This document shows, one piece after another, positions 37,601-45,285 of a DNA stretch of 64,000 nt. The translations under genes and the position numbers were made by a program. The notes beneath the pieces were generated by a model, which worked only from the letters and a program-made list of their open reading frames with translations, was not told the origin of the DNA and did no database searches. Position 1 is the stretch's first letter. Each line of letters begins with the position of its first letter. Origin of the DNA: Chitinophagaceae bacterium (GTDB lineage: Bacteria > Bacteroidota > Bacteroidia > Chitinophagales > Chitinophagaceae); the NCBI GenBank assembly GCA_016703625.1, contig JADJBP010000015.1, forward strand, positions 1 to 64,000. The letters are read 5' to 3'.

Positions 37601-39745
37601 TGTAAAAGCAGCGATATTGCCACTGCCGCCAGCAGCCAGCCCTATCGAAGTATTATTGTTGGTCCAGTTATAAACTGTACCGGTAACAGACCCGGAAAAA
37701 TTAATGGCAGTTGTTGTTGCCCCCCTGCAAATGATCTGGTCCGGGGGTTGAACAACATTCGGCCTTGGGTTGACAGTTATAGTAAAGGTCAGCGGTGTAC
37801 CGGAACAGGTCAAGTGAACCGGTGTAACGGTTATGGTTGCTACCACCGGGGTATTGCCCGTGTTGATTGGTGTAAATGCTGCTATGTCTCCTGTACCGCT
37901 TGCAGGTAGCCCGATCGCTGTATTATTATTGGTCCAGGTAAAAATTGTACTGGCAGGCAAACCCGTAAAAGTAACCGGGCTTGTTGCCGCACCTATACAT
38001 AATACCTGGTTGGGAGGTTGCACTACATTTGGTGTTGGATAAATGGTGATCAGGTGTAATGCCGAGCCGTTGCATCCTCCCGGAACGGTTACATTCAATG
38101 TAACATTATAAGAGCCGGGTACCGAATAAGTATGTGTTACCGTATCGCCTGTTCCAGTAGTTCCGTCTCCAAAGTCCCAGAGGGTGGTTAATGATGGCAG
38201 GTTCCTGTTATAAAATGTAAAGGTTTGTGGTGCACAACCGGTTGCGGCCGACATATCAAACTGGGCATCAAAATCACCGGTTATCCTGATCAGCAATGTA
38301 TCCGTACAGCCAAAGTTATTGAAAGGGATCATTTCGAGCCAGATGATCGAATTGATCGTAGGACCGGGGTTCAGTGTTATCTGCTGGCCGGTTCCGAGTA
38401 AAATGGAATAATCCTGGTTCCACCAGTTATAAAATTGAAAACCCGGAGGGCCTGTTAATGTAGTGATATTCGGAAATGTACAATCATATTGAACATCTAT
38501 CGGACTGCCGCAAATGCTTTCCACATCCACGTAGGCATAACCCCAGTGGCCCCTTCTTACACAATCCACGCTGGTAAATTCCAGGTAAAGTGTTTGTCCG
38601 CCATATCCCCGTAAATTATAAAATACAGAAGCCCATGGTTTAAATATAACAGATGCATCAACCGGTGATATTTCAAAACCCGGTAGCCCTGAAGTAGAGA
38701 TATATTCAAAGGATGCACAATCAATGTAGGTATTGGTGGCAGAGTCCAGGAGCCGTGCAGTAAACCTCGGTTGTGTCCAAATGGTATGGCCGGGATCTTC
38801 CAGCACCACTGCATAATTATATTTAATTGAAAAATTGGAGTCGTTTAAGGGAACATGTATGGTGTATGAAACTCTTTCAGCCTGCGCACCAACAACCGTA
38901 TTGCCCAGTTTTACCGCAAAATTGCTTCCATCCGGTGGATTGGTTGGAAATAATCCAAACGGATCCAGGGCTGATGGAATTAATCTTGGATAAATGGTAT
39001 GCCTGTTTGCGGTTGGCGGTGAAGGATTAACGGTAACCACATTGGTAGTTCCTACTGAGTCAACCTGGCCAATATAACATTGCCAGTTTGTAAAATCACC
39101 AAGTTCAAAACCAATATTATCCGGGCAGGGTACAGCAATATTATTTGTATTGGGTTGCCAGGGAACCGCGTTATTGCTGCCGGTTTTAGCCCCGTTATAG
39201 ATTATTTTTCCATCAGGATATAAAATTCCTTCCCGGTCATCTTTTGTTATTTTGGCAATGCCGTTTGTAAAACCATAGCAAACCGAAATATCCAATGGTT
39301 TAATGATCGATCCTTTATTATTTACCAGCCACCATTTCCGGTCATTGTAAACAACAGTAACAGTGCCGTTAAAATCAAATACGGTCCCGTATTTGAATGC
39401 GATCACTGTTTTTCCGGATCCATTGATAAAACCCCATTTCCCGTCTTTTTTAACAGCTGCGAGTTTATTGGAAAAATTTCTTGCATTTTCAAATACTACC
39501 GGGGAAATGAGTTTCCCCTGCATGTTGACAAAGGAAAATGTGGTATCCTTCAATACCCTTGAAAATCCATTGACAAACGGTTCTGCTTCATCCCAAAGCA
39601 GGTTATCCACCGGTTGCCCGGTTGCTGTATGTACAAATTGAAACCTGGAATCAAAAGGCCTTATTGTAACAGCAGGTTCTGCGGGTTTTTGAGCCAGTGA
39701 TTGTAATGAATACAGTAAAAATAAAATAGATAAAATTCTTCTCAT
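34613..39745 (-). CDS. Giant type IX-secreted adhesin: WG repeats, PKD domains, nine 90-residue repeats, CHU_C C-terminus
   Basis: 1710 residues. Signal peptide (1-18), WG-type repeats (about 30-190, for example KDGKWGFINGSGKTVI), an adhesion-like beta-sandwich (about 205-405), a PKD domain with LWDFGDGTTGTGDTVTHTYS (about 490-570), and nine tandem 90-residue PKD-like repeats (571-1380). Three more related domains (IWSPATGLSCTNCP motif) follow, then the gliding-motility-associated C-terminal signal (IPNAFTPDGDGLTD, FRIFNRWGELVFE, WDGRVRG). The C-terminus is a type B sorting signal for type IX secretion, so the product is exported and surface-linked. The reading frame is intact over 5.1 kb. 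Partner PorP/SprF follows directly. Confidence 0.93.
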   Translation of the reverse strand: MRRILSILFLLYSLQSLAQKPAEPAVTIRPFDSRFQFVHTATGQPVDNLLWDEAEPFVNGFSRVLKDTTFSFVNMQGKLISPVVFENARNFSNKLAAVKKDGKWGFINGSGKTVIAFKYGTVFDFNGTVTVVYNDRKWWLVNNKGSIIKPLDISVCYGFTNGIAKITKDDREGILYPDGKIIYNGAKTGSNNAVPWQPNTNNIAVPCPDNIGFELGDFTNWQCYIGQVDSVGTTNVVTVNPSPPTANRHTIYPRLIPSALDPFGLFPTNPPDGSNFAVKLGNTVVGAQAERVSYTIHVPLNDSNFSIKYNYAVVLEDPGHTIWTQPRFTARLLDSATNTYIDCASFEYISTSGLPGFEISPVDASVIFKPWASVFYNLRGYGGQTLYLEFTSVDCVRRGHWGYAYVDVESICGSPIDVQYDCTFPNITTLTGPPGFQFYNWWNQDYSILLGTGQQITLNPGPTINSIIWLEMIPFNNFGCTDTLLIRITGDFDAQFDMSAATGCAPQTFTFYNRNLPSLTTLWDFGDGTTGTGDTVTHTYSVPGSYNVTLNVTVPGGCNGSALHLITIYPTPNVVQPPNQVLCIGAATSPVTFTGLPASTIFTWTNNNTAIGLPASGTGDIAAFTPINTGNTPVVATITVTPVHLTCSGTPLTFTITVNPRPNVVQPPDQIICRGATTTAINFSGSVTGTVYNWTNNNTSIGLAAGGSGNIAAFTAINTTNAPVTATITVTPVAAGCTGIPRSFTIRVNPTPNVVQPANQILCNGAATNAITFTGAIGSTSYNWVNNNPSIGLAANGNGNIPSFTAINNGNAQVTASITVTPTASGCPGTPETFTITVNPTPNVAQPANQTLCNGATTNLVTFTGSVSNAAYYWVNNNTTIGLGANGNGNIPAFTAVNTGNVPVTATITVTPAASGCNGTPQTFTITVNPTPSVVQPVNQTLCNGAATNAIAFSGSVSNTIYIWSNNNTSIGLAAAGNGNIPAFTAVNTRNGPVTATVTVTPSAAGCAGTAQIFTITVNPTPDVVQPANQIICNGATTNAVIFTGSVSGTIFNWTNNNTSIGLAAGGNGNVPAFTAINTTNVAVTATITVTPTASGCAGLPQTFTITINPTPDVIQPANQNLCNGATTNAIVFNGSVSGTNFNWTNNNTSIGLAAGGNGNIPAFTAINTTNAPVTATISVTPSAMGCTGAVQTFTITVNPTPDVAQTPDQVLCSEATTNAVIFSGSVNGTVYNWTNTATIIGLPASGSGNIAPFTSYSNDYSVSVATIRVTPVAFGCTSPEKWFTITVNPTPNVLQPPNQSLCNGATTDAIAFSGAMNNVVYSWTNSNTAIGLAASGIGNIPAFAGVNTGNTPITATITVTPATSLCTGAAKTFTITVHPTPLVNAGIDTKVCLGNSVQLTASGTSQYIWSPATGLSCTNCPNPVSTPVDSMRYIVRGESAFGCIAFDTVLLNIIRPFQMLVSPNDTICIGESVDLNASGANSYIWSPAHGLNRTDIAAPTATPTVTTNYRVVGYDGHNCFTDTGYIKIAVGQKPVLDLGPDHTVSTGTIITFNPVIQNGPIVNWSWTPATGLSCTNCPSPVTTAKDNATYMLTVTNNYGCTSTDVISLFVFCKSAQVFIPNAFTPDGDGLTDILMVRGKGIFVKTFRIFNRWGELVFEKTNFNPNDTKYGWDGRVRGIPATPDVFVYTAEVICDNSVIYTYKGNSTLLK
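35601..38030 (-). repeat. Nine in-register 270-bp tandem repeats within the adhesin gene
   Basis: The word GGTGTTGGRTT (plus strand) recurs at 35601, 35871, 36141, 36411, 36681, 36951, 37221, 37491, 37761 and 38031, always exactly 270 bases apart. Each unit encodes TPxVxQPxNQxLCNGA at its start, NWTNNNTSIGLAA in the middle and ATITVTPxAxGC at the end, with two Cys per unit. Outer units are more diverged than the central ones. Confidence 0.95.
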
Positions 39746-40280
39746 TTGATATCGGATTGGTTCATAGTTTAATGGTACGGTGCGATTGAGTAGATTTTAT
39801 CAGGGATAATATATCAACGCTTTTATAATTGTATTATTATCAGTATTTAATCAGTCATTTCAATAATCTTTATGATTTGTCAGCAAAGGGGAGGAACCGG
39901 TAATTCCTGTAATGCAGCATGGTAAGGCTTTTCGGCACTTAATGGTTTTAAGAACAGCCTATGATAAAAAAATACGATAAAGAAATAAACGGCATTTTCC
40001 GCTGATTTTTGGGATAGTAATTCTACTGAAATATTCAATATTTCAATATCAATATACCTGCAGGTACAGGTTATTTACGCGGGGAAATACCCGGCATTAA
40101 AAAGTAATATAAAAGAGGATCTGCCAAAATCAGCTACAACAGTAGGGCCAGCCTGGTTTTTTGCCTTGATTAAAAATGTTCATGAGCGGGGTTGCTGCAT
40201 TTAGGGGTAGATAGGCTTTTTTTCTGACAACTATTTTCGGTAAAATTATAAGTGCTAATTTTGTACAATAAATGTAAATC
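39746..40280. other. Intergenic region between divergent adhesin and small membrane gene
   Basis: 535 bases, AT-rich, with no supported gene. A -7-type box TAATTTTG at 40256-40263 (plus strand) lies 17 bases before the 53-codon gene. The promoter of the giant adhesin must lie near 39746-39850 on the minus strand but I cannot point to a clear box. A short imperfect palindrome ACCTGCAGGT occurs near 40058. Confidence 0.4.
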
Positions 40281-40442
40281 ATGGGTGTACTCAATCAAAT
40301 TGCCGAATATTTATACCTGAAGAAAAAAGACCCCAACAGGCCTCATTCAACTTTTGTGAAATACATGCATGGTATTAACAGGCTTTCCATATTATTGTTC
40401 CTGCTGGCCATGATCATCCTGGCCATAAAATTATTGTGGTAG
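40281..40442 (+). CDS. Small single-helix membrane protein (53 residues, DUF6728-like)
   Basis: ATG at 40281 follows a -7 box by 17 bases. The product MGVLNQIAEYLYLKK-KDPNRPHSTFVKYMHGINRLS then one membrane helix (ILLFLLAMIILAIKLLW) fits a family of tiny Bacteroidota proteins with the core YLYxKKxDPNRP and MHGINRxSI. I believe this is DUF6728, a tentative name. Role unknown. Its last 12 bases overlap the end of the convergent lpxB. Confidence 0.75.
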   Translation: MGVLNQIAEYLYLKKKDPNRPHSTFVKYMHGINRLSILLFLLAMIILAIKLLW

Positions 40443-41555
40443 TTTGGTAAGAAAAGAATAAATACTTTCGGCTGCATTGGCCGATGCATGGCCGCCTTTG
40501 CCCAGCAGGTTTTTAAGTGATGTATAATCTTCCTGTAACTGCAGTTTTTTCGTTTCATCGCTCAACAGCAGGTTCAATTCGTGTTTTAAATTTTCAACGG
40601 TTAATTCATCCTGTATCAGTTCCTTTACCACTTCCTTATCCATGATTAGGTTTACCAGGCCAATGTATTTTATTTTTATCAGGCGTTTGGCGATCTGGTA
40701 AGAGAAAGCGCTGCCTTTGTAACAGATCACTTCCGGAACACCGAACAAAGCAGTTTCCAAAGTAGCCGTTCCGCTTGTTACCAATGCAGCTTTTGATCGT
40801 ACCAATAGTTCATAGGTTTTATTTACAACCGATGATACATTTTTATAAGGGGCCAACAGTGCAGCGTAAAAATGTTCATCCAGTCCGGGTGCTTTGGCCA
40901 CCACAAATTGATAGTCCGGAAAATGTTTGGCAACTTCCAGCATGATGGGCAGTTTTTTCAGGATCTCCTGCTGACGGCTGCCGGGGAGCAGCGCAATGGT
41001 ATTTTTACTTCCTTGTTCTATATTCCTTGTTCCTTGTTCATTATTCAAAAATTCCTCAACTACTTCCACCAATGGGTGTCCTACATATTCCACTTCATAA
41101 TTCCATTTGGCATAAAAATCTTTTTCAAAAGGTAAAATGACAAGCATTTTATCAACACATTTTTTGATCAGCTTTACCCGGTTCTCTTTCCATGCCCAAA
41201 CCTGCGGTGAAATGTAATAGATCACTTTTATACCCCGCTCTTTCGCCCATTTGGCAATGCGTAAATTAAACCCGGGGTAATCAATAAGTATAAGTGCAGT
41301 GGGTTTGTATTGTAAAATATCTGCTTTGCAAAATCTGATATTTTTTAAAATGGCAGGCAGGTTTTTGATCACTTCCAAAAAACCCATAAAGGCAAGTTCT
41401 TTGTAATGCTTTACCAGCGTGGCTCCGGCTGACTGCATTTTATCACCACCCCAGCAGCGTATACCTGCAGCCGCATCTTTCTTTTTTAGAGCTTTGATCA
41501 GGTTACTGCCATGAAGATCGCCACTGGCTTCGCCGGCAATGATGTAATATTTCAT
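40431..41555 (-). CDS. lpxB: Lipid-A-disaccharide synthase
   Basis: The start at 41555 gives MKYYIIAGEASGDLHG, the LpxB signature; the frame is open to 41582. 374 residues. IDYPGFNLRIAKWAK, YYISPQVWAWKENRVK and ALLPGSRQQEI are conserved, as is VTSGTATLETALFGVPEVI near the C-terminus. LpxB joins UDP-2,3-diacylglucosamine and lipid X at the inner membrane. Between the two GT-B domains lies NNEQGTRNIEQGSKN, encoded by a stuttering repeat (about 41005-41050) of the same style as the intergenic repeats. The operon runs from 43135 through surE. Confidence 0.94.
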   Translation of the reverse strand: MKYYIIAGEASGDLHGSNLIKALKKKDAAAGIRCWGGDKMQSAGATLVKHYKELAFMGFLEVIKNLPAILKNIRFCKADILQYKPTALILIDYPGFNLRIAKWAKERGIKVIYYISPQVWAWKENRVKLIKKCVDKMLVILPFEKDFYAKWNYEVEYVGHPLVEVVEEFLNNEQGTRNIEQGSKNTIALLPGSRQQEILKKLPIMLEVAKHFPDYQFVVAKAPGLDEHFYAALLAPYKNVSSVVNKTYELLVRSKAALVTSGTATLETALFGVPEVICYKGSAFSYQIAKRLIKIKYIGLVNLIMDKEVVKELIQDELTVENLKHELNLLLSDETKKLQLQEDYTSLKNLLGKGGHASANAAESIYSFLTKLPQ

Positions 41556-41574
41556 ACCCAAAAGTAAATGATTA

Positions 41575-41877
41575 TTACCCAAAAGTTTTTATACTCAGTG
41601 CAGTTACAGCATAAATGAGTGTGGCTACAAAAATGCCTTTAGCCGTTTTGTCTATACGGGCATTGATATAAATGGTGAACAACACGGCATTGGCCATTAA
41701 GGAAAGGCTGATAGCGACCGTTAACAGGCGGTGCCCGGGTTCAATAAAAAGATATTGCAGGGCTTCAAAATAATTGAGCGGCCCCAGTTTGGTATATTTA
41801 AAAACCGCAAATCCTAAAAACGGGGCAATTAAGCCCATGATAAACCCAAAAATAAAATTGTCTTTTTTAAATATCAT
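41575..41877 (-). CDS. Small membrane protein of the surE-lpxB operon
   Basis: 100 residues with three predicted membrane helices (FIFGFIMGLIAPFLGFAVF, LLTVAISLSLMANAVLFTIY, GIFVATLIYAVTALSIK). Overlaps surE by four bases (ATGA) and lies 19 bases before lpxB, so it is translated with both. I know unnamed homologues in the same place in related genomes. Possible link to envelope biogenesis is inferred from context only. Confidence 0.82.
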   Translation of the reverse strand: MIFKKDNFIFGFIMGLIAPFLGFAVFKYTKLGPLNYFEALQYLFIEPGHRLLTVAISLSLMANAVLFTIYINARIDKTAKGIFVATLIYAVTALSIKTFG

Positions 41878-42656
41878 TTGAAGAGGTTCTTTTTTTCAAG
41901 CACTTTTTTTAAAGTGTAATTGGTGAGGTCAAACTGCACGGGTACCACGCTGATATAATTATTTTTGAGCGCCCACACGTCGGTGTCTTTGGCTTTATCA
42001 AAGTTGATGAATTCGCCGGTAAGCCAGTAATATTTTTTGCCATGCGGGTCGTTGCGTTCATCAAATTCTTCTTTGTATTTGGCGTAAGCCTGTTTGCAGA
42101 TCTTAATGCCTTTGATCAGGTCCTGCGATACAGCAGGGATGTTCACATTCAGCAAAAGGTGTTTATCCAGTTTCTTGTTCAGGATGGCACTTACAATTTT
42201 TTTAATATAAAACCTGGAGGCGGTAAAATCAGCTTCCACACTGTAATCGAGCAATGAAAATCCGATACTGGGAATACTTTCAATAGATGCTTCCATGGCC
42301 GCACTCATGGTGCCGCTGTAGATCACATTGATGGAATGATTGGCGCCATGGTTGATGCCGCTTAAACAAAGGTCGGGTTTGCGGTGCAGCACCTTATCAA
42401 CTGCCAGTTTCACACAATCAACAGGGGTACCGGTGGTTTGCCAGGCTTCTGTTTCACCAAAGAGTTCAACTTTATGCATGCGTAACGGCTGCCCGATGGT
42501 GATGGCATGTCCCATCCCGCTTTGTGGTTTATCCGGGGCAACCACCACTACTTTGCCCAGGTCTTTTACCGCTTCCACTAAATTGCGGATACCGGGTGCT
42601 GTAATGCCGTCATCATTGGTTATCAGGATAACCGGTTTTGCTTTTTGCTTTGCCAT
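41874..42656 (-). CDS. surE: 5'/3'-nucleotidase SurE
   Basis: 260 residues. The N-terminal metal site ILITNDDGITAPGIRNL, VVAPDKPQSGMGHAIT, the GTPVDCVKLAVD loop and LSGINHGANHSINVIYSGTMSAAMEA are all SurE signatures. The enzyme dephosphorylates nucleoside monophosphates and other small phosphates in stationary phase or stress. Position upstream of lpxB is common in this phylum. Confidence 0.95.
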   Translation of the reverse strand: MAKQKAKPVILITNDDGITAPGIRNLVEAVKDLGKVVVVAPDKPQSGMGHAITIGQPLRMHKVELFGETEAWQTTGTPVDCVKLAVDKVLHRKPDLCLSGINHGANHSINVIYSGTMSAAMEASIESIPSIGFSLLDYSVEADFTASRFYIKKIVSAILNKKLDKHLLLNVNIPAVSQDLIKGIKICKQAYAKYKEEFDERNDPHGKKYYWLTGEFINFDKAKDTDVWALKNNYISVVPVQFDLTNYTLKKVLEKKNLFK

Positions 42657-42672
42657 GTAGGTTCAGGTCATT

Positions 42673-43135
42673 TTAAAACTGGGGAAAAAATTGTCGGGCA
42701 ATACCCGGCTGGCGGAAAGGCCAGGGGATCATTGCCAGTATCAGTATTAACGCCAAACCAAAATAAATTAGTGTGCGCTTGTGTTTTTGAGCATCGGTAC
42801 CGGCCCGCTTCACCATGCTGCGGCCAACATGTACCAGCAGCCAGGCAATGATCATCATCATGGCATGTTCAACTGCAAAGAACCGGTCAGTGGGGTCTTT
42901 CATCACAGCACCCATACCGCTCTTTACTTTTTCGAACCACATACCGGTAAAGTATAAGATCAGTCCCAGTAAAAGCTGAATATCGCAACTGATCATAAAG
43001 AACAGGCTGCTTTTATTGTCGCTGCCGGTATACATTCTTTTTGAGAATACCGGATAAAGCAGCTATAACTGCCCAAACACCAAACAATAAAACTGCCCAG
43101 CGCAGGATATTATGTATCAACAGTGTATAATTCAT
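42673..43135 (-). pseudogene. Four-helix membrane protein (cytochrome-b-like), one frameshift
   Basis: From ATG at 43135 the frame reads MNYTLLIHNILRWAVLLFGV, a first membrane helix, to LSGILKK. After a frame change in the AAAAAG run near 43042 it continues MYTGSDNKSSLFFMISCDIQ through three more helices. His residues at the helix ends (LLIHNILRW, FFAVEHAMMMI, LLVHVGRS) could ligate haem, as in small cytochrome-b-type proteins; this is inference. It precedes surE by 16 bases. Confidence 0.72.
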
Positions 43136-43258
43136 ATAATAAAGTTTTGCTGCAAAAATACAGGAACGGAATTAAAAAATTGTACAAATGCAGGTAGTGG
43201 ATAATAATGTATAAGCATACTTAAATTTCTGTGTTTCAGTGGCAATCAAAAAAATAAA

Positions 43259-43304
43259 TTTGGAGAAACTAAAATAATTAGTATATTTGTGCTAATCAAA
43301 TTAG
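43259..43304 (+). promoter_or_regulatory. Promoter with two overlapping operators of the XRE/S24 repressor
   Basis: A -33 TTTG (43259-43262) and a -7 TATATTTG (43282-43289) are separated by exactly 19 bases, the ideal Bacteroidota spacing. CTAAAATAATTAG (43269-43281) fills the spacer and CTAATCAAATTAG (43292-43304) covers the expected start site; both are near-perfect palindromes with half site CTAAT, 23 bp centre to centre. This layout predicts autorepression. Confidence 0.7.
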
Positions 43305-43311
43305 TTGCACC

Positions 43312-44064
43312 ATGTCAATAGCCGGTCAAAACCTAAAATACCTGCGCAAACTGCGCGGTTGGACACAGGAAGAATTTGCCACCAAACTGGGCATCAAACG
43401 TTCTTTAATAGGAGCTTATGAAGAAGAGCGTGCTGATCCCCGGCTGGATGTACTGGAAGTACTGGCCGATATCTTCAAACTTTCCCTGGATGAACTTCTG
43501 TTGAAAGACCTGAGCAATAACGCAGATAACTACCTGGCCAAAAGGCGCCAGCAAAAAATGATTAGTGCCGACAGGAACCTCATTCATTTTGTACCTGTGA
43601 AAGCAGCAGCCGGTTACCTGGCCAGTTATGCCGACAGTGAATTTATTGATGAACTCAATACATTTACTTTACCTATGCTGGCTGGTGGTAATTACCGTGC
43701 CTTTGAAATTATTGGTGACAGTATGTTACCCACGCCCAGCGGCAGTATCATTGTGGGTGAAAAAATTGAAGGCCCAACAGATATTAAGAATAGCCAGGCT
43801 TATATAGTAGTAAGCCGTAACGAGGGCATTGTTTATAAAAGAATAGAAAAGAATGGCCGCAGTAAGAACAAATTAACATTGGTAAGCGATAACCCGCAAT
43901 ACCAGCCCTACCAGGTAAATGCCGAAGATGTGATGGAATTGTGGCAGGCCCAAATGGTGATCAGTAAGATAAGCCAGCAGCAGCGCTGGGATGTGAACTC
44001 TTTGGCCAGTATGGTAAATAACCTGCAAAGCCAGGTGAGTACTTTAAAGAAAAAAATGAATTAA
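43312..44064 (+). CDS. LexA-like transcriptional repressor (XRE HTH + peptidase S24)
   Basis: 250 residues. HTH_3 domain (about 5-62, LRKLRGWTQEEFATKLGIKRSLIGAYEE), a short linker, and a LexA/UmuD-type S24 domain (about 95-225) with the nucleophile Ser in IIGDSMLPTPSGS and the Lys in GIVYKRIEK. A C-terminal coiled coil (LASMVNNLQSQVSTLKKK) ends it. S24 repressors usually self-cleave on RecA-DNA filaments, but many Bacteroidota members are stable, and no Ala-Gly cleavage site is obvious except KAAAGYLAS before the S24 core. Autoregulation through the palindromes upstream is likely. No prophage or umuDC genes are nearby. Confidence 0.9.
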   Translation: MSIAGQNLKYLRKLRGWTQEEFATKLGIKRSLIGAYEEERADPRLDVLEVLADIFKLSLDELLLKDLSNNADNYLAKRRQQKMISADRNLIHFVPVKAAAGYLASYADSEFIDELNTFTLPMLAGGNYRAFEIIGDSMLPTPSGSIIVGEKIEGPTDIKNSQAYIVVSRNEGIVYKRIEKNGRSKNKLTLVSDNPQYQPYQVNAEDVMELWQAQMVISKISQQQRWDVNSLASMVNNLQSQVSTLKKKMN

Positions 44065-44079
44065 GCAGAAAGTGCATCT

Positions 44080-44150
44080 TTACGATTCGTGAAAATTCGA
44101 GTAATTCGTGGCAAAGCAAATTCACGATTAATTAAAATTCGTACAACCTG
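44080..44150. repeat. ATTCGTG-type micro-repeat
   Basis: Words ATTCGTGAAAATTCGAGTA, ATTCGTGGCAAA and TTCACGATTAATTAAAATTCG follow each other between the repressor and the DinB-like gene, with TTCGTG and its reverse complement CACGAA-like words both present. Confidence 0.6.
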
Positions 44151-44192
44151 TTTCTCATCAGCAGGTTCTTGGCAAATAACAACAGACAGGCA

Positions 44193-44663
44193 ATGAATGC
44201 AAAAGAATTACTGATATTGAATTTTGAAGAAGTACGGCGCCGTAGCATCAAAGTTTGGAAAAATATTTCAGAAGAGGACCTTTTTTGGAAACCTGACCCG
44301 CAGGCGATGACCTGCATTGAAATGATACGGCATGTCCTGGAGTCGGAGAATATTTATCATCATATCATATTACACCGGGGTACAATCGGAGATTATGAAA
44401 GCCCGTTGACCGGAAACCCATTTACCTCTGTAGATGATGAACTAAAAAATGCACAGCCATTCAGGGAAAAGTTTTTAAAAATGGTGCATTCTTTTTCGTT
44501 ACAGGAACTGGACGAAGAATATATTATCCGGAAGGAAAAGAATCAAAAGCGAAAACTGGGTGATTACCTGTTGCGCGTGGCTTATCATGAGAGTGTGCAT
44601 GCTGGCCAGTTGCTCAGTTATTTACGCACATTAAATGCACCCCGGGCAGCAATATGGGATTAG
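44193..44663 (+). CDS. DinB-superfamily protein
   Basis: ATG at 44193 gives MNAKELLILNFEEVRRRSIKV; a TTG at 44169 is an alternative. 156 residues in four helices, with His positions in MIRHVLESENIYHH and VAYHESVHAGQLLSYLR placed as the metal ligands of DinB proteins, and the typical WKPDPQAMT loop. Metal-dependent hydrolase or transferase role is inferred from family. No direct link to neighbours. Confidence 0.86.
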   Translation: MNAKELLILNFEEVRRRSIKVWKNISEEDLFWKPDPQAMTCIEMIRHVLESENIYHHIILHRGTIGDYESPLTGNPFTSVDDELKNAQPFREKFLKMVHSFSLQELDEEYIIRKEKNQKRKLGDYLLRVAYHESVHAGQLLSYLRTLNAPRAAIWD

Positions 44664-44667
44664 CGGG

Positions 44668-44745
44668 TAACTTTACTAATTAACTAATTAACTAATTAAC
44701 TAATTAACCAATTAACGTATTAACAGATTTACGGATTAACTATAA
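44668..44745. repeat. ATTAAC-type micro-repeat before ssb
   Basis: Four tandem AACTAATT units are followed by CAATTAACGTATTAACAGAT and TACGGATTAACTA. The last part shares a near-identical 20-base word with the repeat upstream of tRNA-Leu at 24718-24826. Confidence 0.75.
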
Positions 44746-44785
44746 CGCAACCAGATACATCGATTAATAATTTAAAAACACAGTT

Positions 44786-45235
44786 ATGATTAAGCTTCAG
44801 ATCATCGGCAATCTTGGAAAAGATTGTATCGTAAAAGAGATCAACGGAAAACACGTGATCAATTTCAGTGTGGCACACACAGAACGTTTTAAGGATGCAC
44901 AGGGAAATCAAAAAGAAAGAACCACCTGGGTGGAATGTGCTTACTGGTCCGACCGCACGGCCATCGCACCTTATTTGCTGAAAGGCACAACCGTTTATGC
45001 AGAAGGGTCACCGGAGGCAGATGCCTATACCAACAAGGAAGGACAGGCTGCTGCTACATTACGCATGCGGGTACAAAACATACAGTTATTGGGCGGCAAC
45101 AAGGAAGGCCAGGGATCCGGTTCAGGTAATGTTTCCAATGCAGGAAACGCCACAAATACCGGAATGCCGGCAGCACCTGTTGTACGAACAGAACCTGCAA
45201 ATGAACCAGCACCGGTTGATGATTTACCGTTTTAA
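44786..45235 (+). CDS. ssb: Single-stranded DNA-binding protein
   Basis: 149 residues. OB-fold (1-110) with MIKLQIIGNLGKDCIVKE, FSVAHTERFKD and WVECAYWSDR, then a Gly/Asn/Ala/Pro-rich flexible linker, and the acidic tip DDLPF that recruits repair and replication proteins. Length and layout are normal for bacterial SSB. Preceded by a long ATTAAC repeat rather than rpsF, so it may be a second, stand-alone ssb. Confidence 0.93.
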   Translation: MIKLQIIGNLGKDCIVKEINGKHVINFSVAHTERFKDAQGNQKERTTWVECAYWSDRTAIAPYLLKGTTVYAEGSPEADAYTNKEGQAAATLRMRVQNIQLLGGNKEGQGSGSGNVSNAGNATNTGMPAAPVVRTEPANEPAPVDDLPF

Positions 45236-45285
45236 TTTTTTTTCTCCGAACATGCCTAAGGGCTGGCAGCAGTACAATTTGGGTT

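Noticed and set aside
36081..37673. A series of regularly spaced plus-strand open frames
   Set aside because: They are antisense shadows of the 90-residue repeats of the adhesin; their regular 270-base spacing follows the repeats.
35601..38030. Regular direct repeats resembling a CRISPR array
   Set aside because: The unit is 270 bases, coding, and continuous within one reading frame; there are no short repeats with unique spacers.
43312..44064. XRE/S24 repressor as a sign of a prophage
   Set aside because: No integrase, structural or lysis genes lie within the window; the flanks are ordinary chromosomal genes.
44668..45235. Canonical rpsF-ssb-rpsR context for ssb
   Set aside because: Neither ribosomal gene is present on either side; the gene is preceded by a repeat and followed by a hairpin and GH92.
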